DNA from: Paenibacillus tyrphae
GTDB lineage: Bacteria > Bacillota > Bacilli > Paenibacillales > NBRC-103111
Assembly: GCF_000722545.1 (NCBI RefSeq)
Contig: NZ_JNVM01000017.1
Coordinates: 186,001-250,000 of the forward strand
Reading direction: 5' to 3'
Length of the DNA: 64,000 nt
Position 1 is the stretch's first letter; every line of letters starts with the position of its first letter. Positions 32,501-40,273 of the stretch are shown piece by piece. Position numbers and translations under genes: made by a program. Under the pieces are notes generated by a model. It was given only the letters and a program-made list of their open reading frames with translations, was not told where the DNA came from and searched no databases.

Positions 32501-34674
32501 GGCCAAAAATCGTTGCGGTACTGCGTCTGATCGTCATTGTACAAATAGGTCATACCAACGCCCGTAAACCAGCCCTTCAGGTTCTCGCCGTTGCCCTTCT
32601 CGAACGAGGAGATCCGGTCGGAGAAGAGGCTGACGCCGAACAGGTAGCCGGGACGGAAATGAAACACTTTGTCCATGCCCGCCATGATCTGGCTTTTCAC
32701 CAGCTCGCCCCGCGGCTGCACGCTTGGATCGTTCAACAATCCTTTCAGCAGCTTAATTTCATAAATCGACGAGGACGCCTGATAATAATTCGTCGTGATT
32801 CGATCCTTCGTAATCCATTCCTTAACCATGCTGCGGTAAGCAGCCGCTTTATCCGCCGGTGCGCCGTCGGACATGCGCAGGATGGTCATCATGAGACCCC
32901 TTGCGGAACCGGCGGTTTGCCGGGAAATGCCCCGCCCGTTCGTCATATCGAGTGCAAGCCCGTTATAGATGATCGGCTCGAAGCTTTGCGACACCCAATC
33001 GTACACGCTGTTCGTCCGCGGGTCCGTAATCGGCCAAGGCGAGCCGTTCAGCATGTAGCCCATATCCGCAGCGCCCTTCAGCCACACCCCGCCGTACCCT
33101 GCGGTATAAGCGATGTTCGTGTGCTGCACGAGCGAACCGTCGCGGTATACCCCGTCGCCGCTCGTCGTATAGACGAACTCGCTGCCGATCGCATCGCGGC
33201 CCTGTACGATTTTCGCGCCGTTCTTGCCGATCACGCCGCGAAGCGTAACGACCAGCGCTTTGTCCAAAAGGTTCGCGCCGTTCTGCTTCTTCCCTTTCAC
33301 CCCGAGAACGGAGGAATAGATTGGGTCCGGACAAAACTGGTCGATCGCCCGTATGTACTGCTCCACCTGCGCCGGACTCAGATCGTCATACAGCAGCACC
33401 AGGATATCGTTAATGGTTTGAGCCGCCCCGATCTCCCAATCCCACCAGTTATCATACGGCGTTTTGTTCTCGTTGTACCGGTTCGCGTACATCCAGTCCA
33501 TTGCCTCGACAAGATCCTTTTTCAGCGCAGGATTGTTGTACAAGGTCGAGTAAGGCGTCTTATAAGCAACCGCCATCGTTCTTAGGCGGGAGAAATTCGA
33601 TGTCATCTGCGCGGAGACGGTCGTGCTGGCCAGATCGCTCCAGAGATATGTGCGCCCCGCCGCCGTGTTCAGCTTGTTCCAAAATCCGGTTTGCTCCGCA
33701 TTGCTGACAGAGGAAGCCAGACTGTCCAGAAAATAGGCGTAGTCGGTATCCGCAGGGTCATAGCCGGTACCGCCCGTCAGCTTGTCCATCCATTTCAGCC
33801 GGATTGCATCATAGGCCTGCATCATCTGGGCACTTTCCACGCTGACGATCGATTGCGCCGACAAACGGCCGTCATCGGTCTGGGCGGTAATGGTAGCGGA
33901 ACCTACCTTGCTACCCGTAACCAAGCCCGCAGCCGATACGGAAGCGACCGAAGCGTCGGATGACGACCAGAGTACCGTCACATCGGATGCCGCGCTGCTC
34001 GGCGTAACGACTGGAGTCAACTGCGCGGTTTTCCCCACTTCGACGGATACGCCGGTTGGCTCTAAGGCAAGACCGGTCGCCCCGGTCCACTCCGTGAGCG
34101 TCACATCGTCCACCCAAGCGGTGCCGGAAGCAAAATCGAAGATCGGCTCCACCACGACTTTATTCACGTTCGACGGAATCGACAGATACAGATCGTACGG
34201 CTGCCAATCGTTGGTTCCTTTTAATTTCGGCGTAAGCGGGCCGTCGCCGATTTTCGTACTGGAGTTAAGATATTGCGTCCGGACATACATGCCGCCGCTT
34301 CCGGCGTTCACGTTGTCCGTCTTCATCCACAAAGACAGCTTATAGCTTTTGTTCGGTGTGACGAGCGGCGATTGCGTAACGGAAGCCCGGTCCGATGTCG
34401 TGCTTCCGGACAGCTTCAGGGCCTTCGTACCACCGTGCGCTTGTGTTGAGTCCACAGCGAAGGCGCCACCGCCAACCTTGAATCCGCCTGTCCAATTGGA
34501 CGGCGCTTTCCCTCCCGTCCACTTCCCGGAGCTGTCCGTGACAACGGTTTCAAAATCGCCGTTCAACACCAAACTTCCCGTAGCGGCCATCCCGATCCCT
34601 CCTCCTATCGGGACTAACCAGCCGGGCATCACTAATGCCAGGATCGTCAAAATTTTCACCATGTTCGTTTTCAT
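29575..34674 (-). CDS. S-layer-anchored polysaccharide lyase family 8 enzyme
   Basis: A 1,699-residue exported enzyme. In order: signal peptide (1-31), carbohydrate-binding-like beta domain (about 32-195), Big_2 Ig-like domain (about 200-280), PL8 alpha/alpha toroid (about 285-640) and its beta-sandwich (about 650-1045), two fibronectin type III domains (about 1050-1240), a Pro/Gly/Ser linker (about 1245-1310), a beta domain (about 1320-1505) and three SLH domains (about 1515-1695). The PL8 active site is visible: NWWDWEIG (about 409), QHTNIAYTAGYGG with His about 517 and Tyr 522-526, and RGISRQ. PL8 enzymes cleave hyaluronan, chondroitin, xanthan or similar uronic polymers by beta-elimination. 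SLH domains bind pyruvylated wall polymer, placing the enzyme at the cell surface. The exact substrate is not predictable. Confidence 0.92.
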   Translation of the reverse strand: MKTNMVKILTILALVMPGWLVPIGGGIGMAATGSLVLNGDFETVVTDSSGKWTGGKAPSNWTGGFKVGGGAFAVDSTQAHGGTKALKLSGSTTSDRASVTQSPLVTPNKSYKLSLWMKTDNVNAGSGGMYVRTQYLNSSTKIGDGPLTPKLKGTNDWQPYDLYLSIPSNVNKVVVEPIFDFASGTAWVDDVTLTEWTGATGLALEPTGVSVEVGKTAQLTPVVTPSSAASDVTVLWSSSDASVASVSAAGLVTGSKVGSATITAQTDDGRLSAQSIVSVESAQMMQAYDAIRLKWMDKLTGGTGYDPADTDYAYFLDSLASSVSNAEQTGFWNKLNTAAGRTYLWSDLASTTVSAQMTSNFSRLRTMAVAYKTPYSTLYNNPALKKDLVEAMDWMYANRYNENKTPYDNWWDWEIGAAQTINDILVLLYDDLSPAQVEQYIRAIDQFCPDPIYSSVLGVKGKKQNGANLLDKALVVTLRGVIGKNGAKIVQGRDAIGSEFVYTTSGDGVYRDGSLVQHTNIAYTAGYGGVWLKGAADMGYMLNGSPWPITDPRTNSVYDWVSQSFEPIIYNGLALDMTNGRGISRQTAGSARGLMMTILRMSDGAPADKAAAYRSMVKEWITKDRITTNYYQASSSIYEIKLLKGLLNDPSVQPRGELVKSQIMAGMDKVFHFRPGYLFGVSLFSDRISSFEKGNGENLKGWFTGVGMTYLYNDDQTQYRNDFWPTVDSFRLPGTTTDGSGKTLTATDWASYPNTQTWVGGSTLDGLYSAVGMDFTLKKLIGSDLQGKKSWFLLDDEIVALGAGITSTGSNPVETIADNRKLTDGNDNILTIDGAVVPKETTDLNRTVQWAHLTGNVPGTDIGYYFPNGANVAVKREARTGAWKDINTGFSATPITRNYLSLAFSHGVKPVNADYAYVLLPNRNAAATQSYSAQPPVSILANNAQVQAVRKPSLGITAANFWQAGTIDSLTARNPVSVMVKERNGEITLSVSDPTQKQSSVTVELNRGSLVPVSQDSTVQVVQTSPKLVVQINVAGSAGATHTIKLRDPLVPHWEGGALRAAGVSETGVSLTWTGAVTSTVTDATYRIYQNGAPIASVSGSTYGYDVRQLAPGTTYTFAVQVADAGGRVSTDGPSVTVTTLRTERPDTAAPTWPSGSTLTAAELNRGEVTLTWTPAADDNGVAGYRVGWGAGQSATVAGSVYSTVIRGLAPNTAYMFRVEAVDGAGNWSAGGPSVTVTTVGTEPEKPGPGPDPGPKPEPGPTPEPGPGPSPGPSPKPDSSSDSDSGSNSGSSTPGSSPSSTSQPEASGSAATGSNDPSKKSGTVVVKEEELRQAANGKVTLRMDESALELALPAQAASLLRNNPLEVEIGKAALTIPSAVLAQVSGSLPSDTADARIVLRLRSAAEQALAPNAAKPDPSSELRLAGTVYELQISAVAPNKPVFRPEKFTAPVVLKLPYDAARTADPDRLGIYAYNETSKTWDFVGAKVDKATGTVSAAVTACCTFAVLDYDKSFADVPEDHWAYRTLKVMASKHIVSGVTEREFNPQGATTRAEFATMLVRVLGLKASLSGMPFHDVDPKAWYADAIAAVHEAGVVDGVTGTSFVPGEPITREQMAVMLMRAYAFQGGKAAAPDAQRLAAYRDAGQISAWAKDAVRQAVELGFLQGQAEDRLAPQVHAARAEVAQVLLHMITATEVQGK

Positions 34675-35038
34675 TCCGGTCCCTCCCAGCGGCTTTCGGC
34701 CAAACGTCCCCCCAGTTCAAGCAGAACGCGCGGGACTCCGGCCGCTATTGCATCTCTATACTTACAGAAACGCCATCCGTTCGGCAAGGCTCAATTCTTG
34801 TAAATCCGCCCGGGCAAAAAATGTTCCCGGCTCTTCGCCGTAGCAGCAGCCATTTTCAAACGAAATAACTTAATATTCGGGTTTGAAGTTTTATTATCTC
34901 CTGCAGCCCACAGTGATCCGTCGGAAAGTTACAGAAGAAAAACCGAGTAAAACCAAGCGCCACGAATCCTGGCAATAGGGTTCGCGGCGCTTGGTTTTCT
35001 CATAAGAGAAGGGGACAGATTTATGCTGAGCATAGATT
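34675..35038. other. 364-bp intergenic region between lyase and small membrane protein genes
   Basis: The left part is the 5' region of the lyase gene, with GGGAGGG just before its ATG. I found no clear promoter hexamers there. The right part holds the terminator at 34949-34998. From about 34860 rightwards the sequence becomes visibly AT-richer. Confidence 0.4.
34949..34998. terminator. Perfect 13-bp inverted repeat terminator
   Basis: AAAACCAAGCGCC (34949-34961) pairs with GGCGCTTGGTTTT (34986-34998). It ends the small minus-strand gene at 35039 and could also work on the plus strand. Confidence 0.8.
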
Positions 35039-35275
35039 TTATTTATGGTCTTTGGAAAAAGTATAAAATAAACCAATTCCAAGAAAAATGCCACCTAACA
35101 AACGATAAGACGCGGCATAGACTTCTAGTCTCCTTAAAGTTTCTTCTTTATCTGCAACTCCTCCCATTCTTCGAACAAAGCTGCTAGCTTGACTGCTAGC
35201 CATCTCGGGACTCATTAACACTAAATATAATCCAATAGCGGCTAGAATAATACAAAAAATTCTAAATTTACTCAA
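35039..35275 (-). CDS. Small two-helix membrane protein
   Basis: A 78-residue protein with two hydrophobic helices (IFCIILAAIGLYLVLM, LLGGIFLGIGLFYTF) flanking a charged loop (FVRRMGGVADKEETLRRLEVY). TTG at 35275 has AGGAGG ten bases upstream. I recognise no family. Its base composition is much more AT-rich than that of neighbouring operons and it is divergent from an equally AT-rich secreted protein gene, suggesting the pair arrived together. Confidence 0.6.
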   Translation of the reverse strand: MSKFRIFCIILAAIGLYLVLMSPEMASSQASSFVRRMGGVADKEETLRRLEVYAASYRLLGGIFLGIGLFYTFSKDHK

Positions 35276-35375
35276 AAAATCAAAACCTCCTAAATTTTTC
35301 TTTATAATGCTTTTATATATACCGATCTATGATACCATAAAATAGAAAGAAAAATATGGTAAGGGAGTGTTTTTA

Positions 35376-36056
35376 TTGAAAAAGAGATTTGCTGCCTTAC
35401 TGTTAACTCTTTCTTTTGCTTTTAGTTTAGCAGTAGTTCCGGCAAGCGCAAAAAGTGAGGAAACTCAGAAGCCAGTTGTCGTTCAGACCATTAAGTCGAC
35501 TCCTGAAACCGAAAAGGAACTCATTGAAAAATTCAATCTAAAAAAGCCTTCGCCTGATGCTAAATTAAATTCTATTAGAATTATAGAAGACAAATCCTAC
35601 AATTATAGGGAAGATAGACAAATAACGCCGAATTTCCAAATCAACGGGTATGTTTTTGAGGAAACAGGTCGAGGAACATTACATGGAAGTACTCCTATTG
35701 TAGAAACAAGGTATTTTTGCAGTAAGCCCTCTGGATGTAAAAGCCAAGCGGAACTACAAGCAAACAGCAGCGTAGCCCATCAATTTAGTGCAACATTTGG
35801 TGGCGAGTATAACAGCGTAATTTCAGCAGCGGTTGGATATAACGTCACAGATTCAACAGGGGTTGCCGCAACTCTTGTGCTCCAAGAGGACAACATTCCT
35901 TATAATAAAACTTGGATTTGCCAAGGGTATGCGGTGCATAACTATATAACATTTAACCTTTACAAAGAATTTCTTGGTATTAAATCAAAACTAGGAAGCG
36001 GAACTACTACAAAGCCCATACCGAATAGGATTGTAGCAACCGACTGGTTTCAATAA
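35376..36056 (+). CDS. AT-rich secreted protein of unknown function
   Basis: A 226-residue exported protein. It has a signal peptide (KKRFAALLLTLSFAFSLAVV to ASA, about 25) and a mature region with three Cys: C-SKPSG-C, and one in TWICQGYAVHNY. The C-terminal half alternates polar and hydrophobic residues (FSATFGGEYNSVISAAVGYN), as in beta-barrel or pore-forming-like folds, but I cannot assign a family. TTG at 35376 is favoured by AAGGGAG eight bases upstream; GTG at 35367 overlaps that site. The codons are AT-rich, unlike the surroundings, which hints at horizontal acquisition. Confidence 0.7.
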   Translation: MKKRFAALLLTLSFAFSLAVVPASAKSEETQKPVVVQTIKSTPETEKELIEKFNLKKPSPDAKLNSIRIIEDKSYNYREDRQITPNFQINGYVFEETGRGTLHGSTPIVETRYFCSKPSGCKSQAELQANSSVAHQFSATFGGEYNSVISAAVGYNVTDSTGVAATLVLQEDNIPYNKTWICQGYAVHNYITFNLYKEFLGIKSKLGSGTTTKPIPNRIVATDWFQ

Positions 36057-36120
36057 TGAACGTTTCCCAAATAAGGATAGGTATTTGGCTCGACAATTGA
36101 TAATTTGTGTTGCAATGTGA

Positions 36121-36167
36121 AAATCGGCCCTTGTTCGCATCATTTGCGGCGGGCCGATTTAATTTTT
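36121..36167 (+). terminator. Terminator after the AT-rich secreted protein gene
   Basis: AAATCGGCCC (36121-36130) pairs with GGGCCGATTT (36151-36160), followed by AATTTTT. It can also serve the minus-strand GNAT gene. Confidence 0.8.
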
Positions 36168-36292
36168 CCATCTCAAAAGTTTGTCAGCAATGCTTAGGAA
36201 TTTTCCACTCGCCTTTCTGCCTCATGTTATTTTCATAAGTGGATTCAAGTTCGTCGTGAAGGGGTTCGGAATTTCCGGACGCAAGCCGGACT

Positions 36293-36748
36293 TTAGTTAA
36301 CTTCTTTTTCCAATATAGTAATGAACACTTGGGGCGCGACTTCGACGTCTTTGGTTTCCGCAAATCCGAACTGCTTGTATAACGAGATTGCCGATCCGTT
36401 TTTGGCCCCCGTGCTCACCGCAAATTTGCGGATGCCCGGTACGGATTCCAGCGCGTACTGAACCAAGCTTCTTCCGATGCCTCTGCGGAAATAATCCGGA
36501 TGCACGACCAACCGGGTAATGTGCAGTACGTCCTCCTGCTTTTCGACCGCAATGACCCCCGCCAACGTCCCATCGGCAGTATAGCCGTAAAACGTTTCCT
36601 CCGCTTGCATCAACGTCTGAGCCGTATCCCGGAGCTGGGGAATACCGTCGAAACCGATCAACTCCGCTTCGACACGGTAGGCTGGAAGCTGCACCCGAAG
36701 CACTTGCTCGGCCACGGCCGGCTGCGTCATGTCCAACTGCTGTATCAT
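36293..36748 (-). CDS. GNAT-family N-acetyltransferase
   Basis: A 151-residue acetyltransferase. Motif A for acetyl-CoA is clear: LVVHPDYFRRGIGRSLVQYAL, with the R-x-x-G-I-G phosphate loop. The C-terminal motif B is SAISLYKQFGFAETKDVEV. ATG at 36748 follows AAGGAG. The acceptor substrate is unknown. It is divergent from the pqq operon and there is no sign that it belongs to it. Confidence 0.88.
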   Translation of the reverse strand: MIQQLDMTQPAVAEQVLRVQLPAYRVEAELIGFDGIPQLRDTAQTLMQAEETFYGYTADGTLAGVIAVEKQEDVLHITRLVVHPDYFRRGIGRSLVQYALESVPGIRKFAVSTGAKNGSAISLYKQFGFAETKDVEVAPQVFITILEKEVN

Positions 36749-37061
36749 CTCAACCCTATCTCCTTCTCGTCTTGGTTTGATATCCCTTTATCGTAACGAA
36801 GAGGCGAGGGAACGCCAAGCTAAAAAACAAGTTAAGTCAAACGATCCGACATCCCGACTGAACCTTTGAAGATTCGAGAGGATACTTTTGAACAAAACCC
36901 GAGTCATTTTTCCATAAAAATACATATCACCGCTGACGTTCGAATAGGATACATTGTGGACATGGCCCCCGGTCCGATGCGCCCGTTTTCATGCCGTCTG
37001 CGGCAGCTTGCAGCCGGATTGTACTTTACCGGGAATTCGAGTATGGAAGGAGGGAACGACG
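36749..37061. other. 313-bp region upstream of pqqA
   Basis: This gap separates the GNAT gene from pqqA and should hold both promoters. TTGAAC near 36889 is a possible -35, but no matching -10 is convincing. A short ORF at 36866-37084 overlaps pqqA and has no supporting feature. Confidence 0.35.
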
Positions 37062-37133
37062 ATGTGGGTCAAGCCAAAAGCTAAAATCATCGACGTCTGT
37101 GCCGAAGTGACCGGTTATGCCTGCCAGAAATAA
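37062..37133 (+). CDS. pqqA: PqqA precursor peptide for PQQ
   Basis: A 23-codon gene directly before pqqB, with GGAAGGAGGG (37045-37054) ending seven bases before its ATG. The peptide begins MWVKPKAKI and carries E15-V-T-G-Y19, exactly the E-x3-Y spacing and numbering used in known PqqA peptides, where PqqE joins Glu and Tyr side chains to build pyrroloquinoline quinone. It has two Cys (13 and 21) and ends in Lys. The N-terminal WVKP resembles known PqqA. It is too short for routine gene calling. Confidence 0.88.
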   Translation: MWVKPKAKIIDVCAEVTGYACQK

Positions 37134-37210
37134 GCGGCTCCTTAAGCTGCAGCGCATAACAATCGGGTTGCCGGAGAAGTCCGGCATCCCTTCTATAAGG
37201 GGGACGACGG

Positions 37211-38131
37211 ATGCTTCTCAAAATTATGGGGACGGCGGCCGGAGGAGGCTTCCCGCAGTGGAACTGCGCTTGCCCCAACTGTCACTTGGCACGCGCCCGC
37301 GACGGACAGGCGCTTACCCGGATGCAAAGCAGCGTGGCCGTCAGCAGCGACGGAGCTGCGTGGTACTTGATCAACGCTACGCCGGATATCCGCCAGCAGA
37401 TCGAATTGCAGCCCTCCCTTCGCCCCGGACCGGGGCTCCGCAGCACGCCGATCGCGGGAGTTCTGCTGACCGATGCGGAGCTCGATCATACGATCGGGCT
37501 GCTTAGTTTAAGGGAGGGCGGGCAACTGGACATTTTTGCGACCGGTCCGGTCATGCAAGCGCTAGCCGGGCCGTTTCCCGTCCGCCATATGCTGGAGCCG
37601 TACGCAGGCGCGCACTGGCGGGCAATGACGCCCGGCGTTCCTTTTGCCCTGTTCAGCGACAGGCTGGAGGTTACCCCATTCTGTCTCGGCTCGAAAGCCC
37701 CCCGCTATGCTTACGGTTGCTTGGGCGGAGACGAAGGGAGTTCAGCCCCGGCTTGGGTCGTCGGCTACCGGTTCGAGGACCGACTGACCGGCGGCAAAGT
37801 CGTCTACGCCCCAGGCGTCGAAGTCTGGTCGGACGAGCTGGAGCAGCAGCTGGCGGATGCGGACTGCATTTTGCTGGACGGCACCTTCTGGCAGGCCGAC
37901 GAGTTGAAGGGGCTGGGCGTCTCGGAGCTGGCCGCTTGGGACATGGGGCATGTCCCGATCGACGGAACGGACGGGAGCCTGCACCGGCTTGCCCGCCTGA
38001 CCACGGCGCGTAAAATCTACGTGCACATCAATAACACCAATCCGATACTGAATCCCGCATCGTCCGAATGCCATACGCTGCTTGCGCTTGGCATCGAAAT
38101 CGGATACGACGGCATGGAGCTGGAGGTATGA
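37211..38131 (+). CDS. pqqB: PqqB, PQQ biosynthesis metallo-beta-lactamase-fold protein
   Basis: A 306-residue protein whose N-terminus is the PqqB signature: GTAAGGGFPQWNCACPNCHL (zinc-binding Cys), then LTRMQSSVAVSSDG, LINATPDIRQQI and VLLTDAELDHTIGLLSLREG. PqqB has a metallo-beta-lactamase fold and hydroxylates the Glu-Tyr intermediate. ATG at 37211 follows a GGGGGA site. It lies 77 bp after pqqA and its stop touches the pqqC start region. Confidence 0.95.
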   Translation: MLLKIMGTAAGGGFPQWNCACPNCHLARARDGQALTRMQSSVAVSSDGAAWYLINATPDIRQQIELQPSLRPGPGLRSTPIAGVLLTDAELDHTIGLLSLREGGQLDIFATGPVMQALAGPFPVRHMLEPYAGAHWRAMTPGVPFALFSDRLEVTPFCLGSKAPRYAYGCLGGDEGSSAPAWVVGYRFEDRLTGGKVVYAPGVEVWSDELEQQLADADCILLDGTFWQADELKGLGVSELAAWDMGHVPIDGTDGSLHRLARLTTARKIYVHINNTNPILNPASSECHTLLALGIEIGYDGMELEV

Positions 38132-38133
38132 TG

Positions 38134-38841
38134 ATGAGTGAGCCATGGTCGAACGACGAATTCTTGATGCGGCTGCGCCGGATCGGAGAGCAGCGGTATC
38201 ATGACAAACATCCATATCACATCCGCATGCACGAGGGAAAGCTCAGCCCGGAGCAGCTTCGGGCCTGGGTCGCCAACCGGTTTTACTATCAACAAAACAT
38301 CCCGGTCAAAGACGCGCTCATCCTGGCCAAGCTGCCGACCCGGGAGGACCGGCGCCGCTGGCTGCAGCGCATCGTCGACCATGACGGCCACGAGGGGGAC
38401 GAAGGCGGCATCGAAGCGTGGATTCGCCTCGGGGAAGCCGTCGATATTTCCCGCGAGGACCTGCTTAGCGAGCGGCTCGTACTGCCCGCCATCCGTTTCG
38501 CCGTCGATGCCTATGTGAACTTCTGCCGGCTGCAGCCGTGGCCCGAAGCCGTCGCTTCCTCTCTGACGGAGCTGTTCGCGCCGACGCTCGTCTCCCGGCG
38601 CATCGTCGTCTTCGAGGAGTTGTATCCGTGGATACGCCCGCAGGGGCTTGACTATTTCCGCACCCGGCTCCACCAAGCGCCACGCGACTCCGATCACGGG
38701 CTGGAGCTCGTGCTGCGCGAATGCCGCACCCGCCGCGAGCAGGAGCGGTCGGTCGCCGCGCTCTCGTTCAAGTGCGACGTGCTGTGGTCGCTCCTTGATG
38801 CGCTGCAGCTCGCTTACATGGGCGGAGAGAGCCGCGTATGA
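38134..38841 (+). CDS. pqqC: PqqC, pyrroloquinoline quinone synthase
   Basis: A 235-residue cofactor-less oxidase that closes the ring and oxidises the last intermediate to PQQ. Conserved features are QRYHDKHPYHIRMHEGKLS, WVANRFYYQQNIPVKDALIL, IVDHDGHEGDEGGIEAWI and a C-terminal FKCDVLWSLLDALQ. Three ATGs run in frame at 38128, 38131 and 38134. I favour 38134 because GGAGG (38122-38126) is seven bases upstream; the first overlaps the pqqB stop. The end overlaps pqqD by four bases (ATGA). Confidence 0.95.
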   Translation: MSEPWSNDEFLMRLRRIGEQRYHDKHPYHIRMHEGKLSPEQLRAWVANRFYYQQNIPVKDALILAKLPTREDRRRWLQRIVDHDGHEGDEGGIEAWIRLGEAVDISREDLLSERLVLPAIRFAVDAYVNFCRLQPWPEAVASSLTELFAPTLVSRRIVVFEELYPWIRPQGLDYFRTRLHQAPRDSDHGLELVLRECRTRREQERSVAALSFKCDVLWSLLDALQLAYMGGESRV

Positions 38842-39113
38842 GCTGGGGGCTGCAGGAACGGCCGGCCATTCGTCCCCCTGCCCGCATGAAGTACGACGCG
38901 CTGCGCAAGCAGGAGCTGCTGCTGCTGCCGGAGCGGGTCGTTCAATTGAATGAGACCGCCGGAGCGATTTTGCGGCTGTGCGACGGGCAGCGAACCGTGG
39001 GGGAGCTGACGCGCGAGCTGGAAGCGAGGTACGGGCAAACCGGTCTGCAGGACGAAATTGCCGAGTTTTTAACGCAGGCCGCGGAGGAAGGCTGGGTGGA
39101 ACGATGGATCTAA
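38838..39113 (+). CDS. pqqD: PqqD, peptide chaperone of PqqA
   Basis: A 91-residue RiPP-recognition protein. It has the PqqD core: ARMKYDALRKQELLLLPERV, LNETAGAILRLCDGQRTV and LTRELEARYG, ending in FLTQAAEEGWV. PqqD holds PqqA and presents it to PqqE. Here it is a separate gene, not fused to pqqC or pqqE. It overlaps pqqC by four bases and pqqE by ten bases, so the operon is translationally coupled. Confidence 0.94.
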   Translation: MSWGLQERPAIRPPARMKYDALRKQELLLLPERVVQLNETAGAILRLCDGQRTVGELTRELEARYGQTGLQDEIAEFLTQAAEEGWVERWI

Positions 39114-40204
39114 GCTTGCCGTATGCATTGACCGCCGAGCTGACTCACCGCTGTCCCCTCCGCTGCCCGTATTGCTCCAATCCGCAGGAGCTGGAGCAGC
39201 GGGACAACGAGCTGCCCACCGACGTATGGCTGCACGTCCTGGAGGAAGCCGCCGGGCTGGGCGTCGTTCAACTGCACCTGACAGGTGGGGAACCGCTGCT
39301 GCGGGCCGACACCGAGCTGCTCATCGAACGGGCGCGTTCGCTCGGCCTATTCGTGAATCTGATCACAAGCGGCGTCGGGCTGACCGAAGCGCGCCTCCAC
39401 CGGTTAGCAGAGGCCGGGGTCGACAGCCTGCAGCTCAGCCTTCAAGCGGCGACCCCTAGCCTATCCGATCATATTGCGGGCTTCAAAGCGTTCGACATAA
39501 AGCGGCAAGCCGCCGCCCTCATTCGGGCCGCAGGCCTTCCCTTAAATATGAACGTCGTTCTGCATCGGCACAATATCGGGGAGCTGGAGGCAATCGTTGA
39601 ACTTTGCCTCTCCTGGGGGGCGTCGCGGCTGGAGCTGGCCAATACCCAGTATTACGGCTGGGCGCTGGTCAACCGGGAGACACTCATGCCGACGAAGGAG
39701 CAGCTCAAGACGGCCGAAGCCTCATTTGGCGAATTAAAGAAGCGGATCGGCAAGCAAATGGAGCTGATCTGGGTCGTCCCCGATTATTACGCCGAGCTTC
39801 CGAAGCCTTGTATGGGTGGCTGGGGCCGGATCTCGCTCACCGTGTCCCCGAGCGGCAAAGTACTGCCTTGCCCTGCCGCTTCGAGCATCGAGACGCTCAC
39901 GTTTGATTCGGTGCGGGACCGGAGCCTCGCTTCGATCTGGTCCGAATCCGCCGCGCTGAACGCCTTTCGCGGCACGGACTGGATGCCGGAGCCGTGCCGC
40001 AGCTGCGACCGCCGCTTCGAGGACTTCGGAGGCTGCCGCTGCCAAGCCTACCTGCTCACTGGCGATTCCCGGCATACGGACCCGGTATGCCGTCAGTCGC
40101 CTCACCACAGCTTGATCTCGGACGCCGTCGCCGAGGTAAACGAAGCCCGTCCGGAAGTTTGGGGCTCTGTCGAAGCGCCGCCTTCCTACGTTTATCGTGG
40201 CTGA
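39104..40204 (+). CDS. pqqE: PqqE, radical SAM/SPASM enzyme
   Basis: A 366-residue radical SAM enzyme. The cluster-binding motif CPLRCPYC (about residues 17-24) follows LTAELTHR, with the GGEPLL SAM loop after it. The C-terminal SPASM region has CMGGWGRISLTV, LPCPAA and CRSCDRRFEDFGGCRCQA for auxiliary iron-sulfur clusters. It forms the carbon-carbon bond between Glu15 and Tyr19 of PqqA. ATG at 39104 lies within the end of pqqD. No pqqF-type protease or PQQ-dependent dehydrogenase is in the window. Confidence 0.95.
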   Translation: MDLSLPYALTAELTHRCPLRCPYCSNPQELEQRDNELPTDVWLHVLEEAAGLGVVQLHLTGGEPLLRADTELLIERARSLGLFVNLITSGVGLTEARLHRLAEAGVDSLQLSLQAATPSLSDHIAGFKAFDIKRQAAALIRAAGLPLNMNVVLHRHNIGELEAIVELCLSWGASRLELANTQYYGWALVNRETLMPTKEQLKTAEASFGELKKRIGKQMELIWVVPDYYAELPKPCMGGWGRISLTVSPSGKVLPCPAASSIETLTFDSVRDRSLASIWSESAALNAFRGTDWMPEPCRSCDRRFEDFGGCRCQAYLLTGDSRHTDPVCRQSPHHSLISDAVAEVNEARPEVWGSVEAPPSYVYRG

Positions 40205-40219
40205 AATAGCTCTCGCAGA

Positions 40220-40273
40220 AAAAAATAAATCCAAGACCTGTATGGAGCTTTCACTGTTCCAAGGTCTTGGATT
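40220..40273 (-). terminator. Terminator shared by pqqE and the sigma gene
   Basis: AATCCAAGACCT (40228-40239) pairs perfectly with AGGTCTTGGATT (40262-40273). On the minus strand a TTATTTTTTT run follows, ending the sigma-factor gene whose stop lies in the stem. On the plus strand it follows pqqE by 23 bp. Confidence 0.85.

Noticed and set aside
36866-37084. 72-codon frame before pqqB
   Set aside because: It overlaps pqqA in another frame, lacks a ribosome site and matches nothing; pqqA explains the region better.
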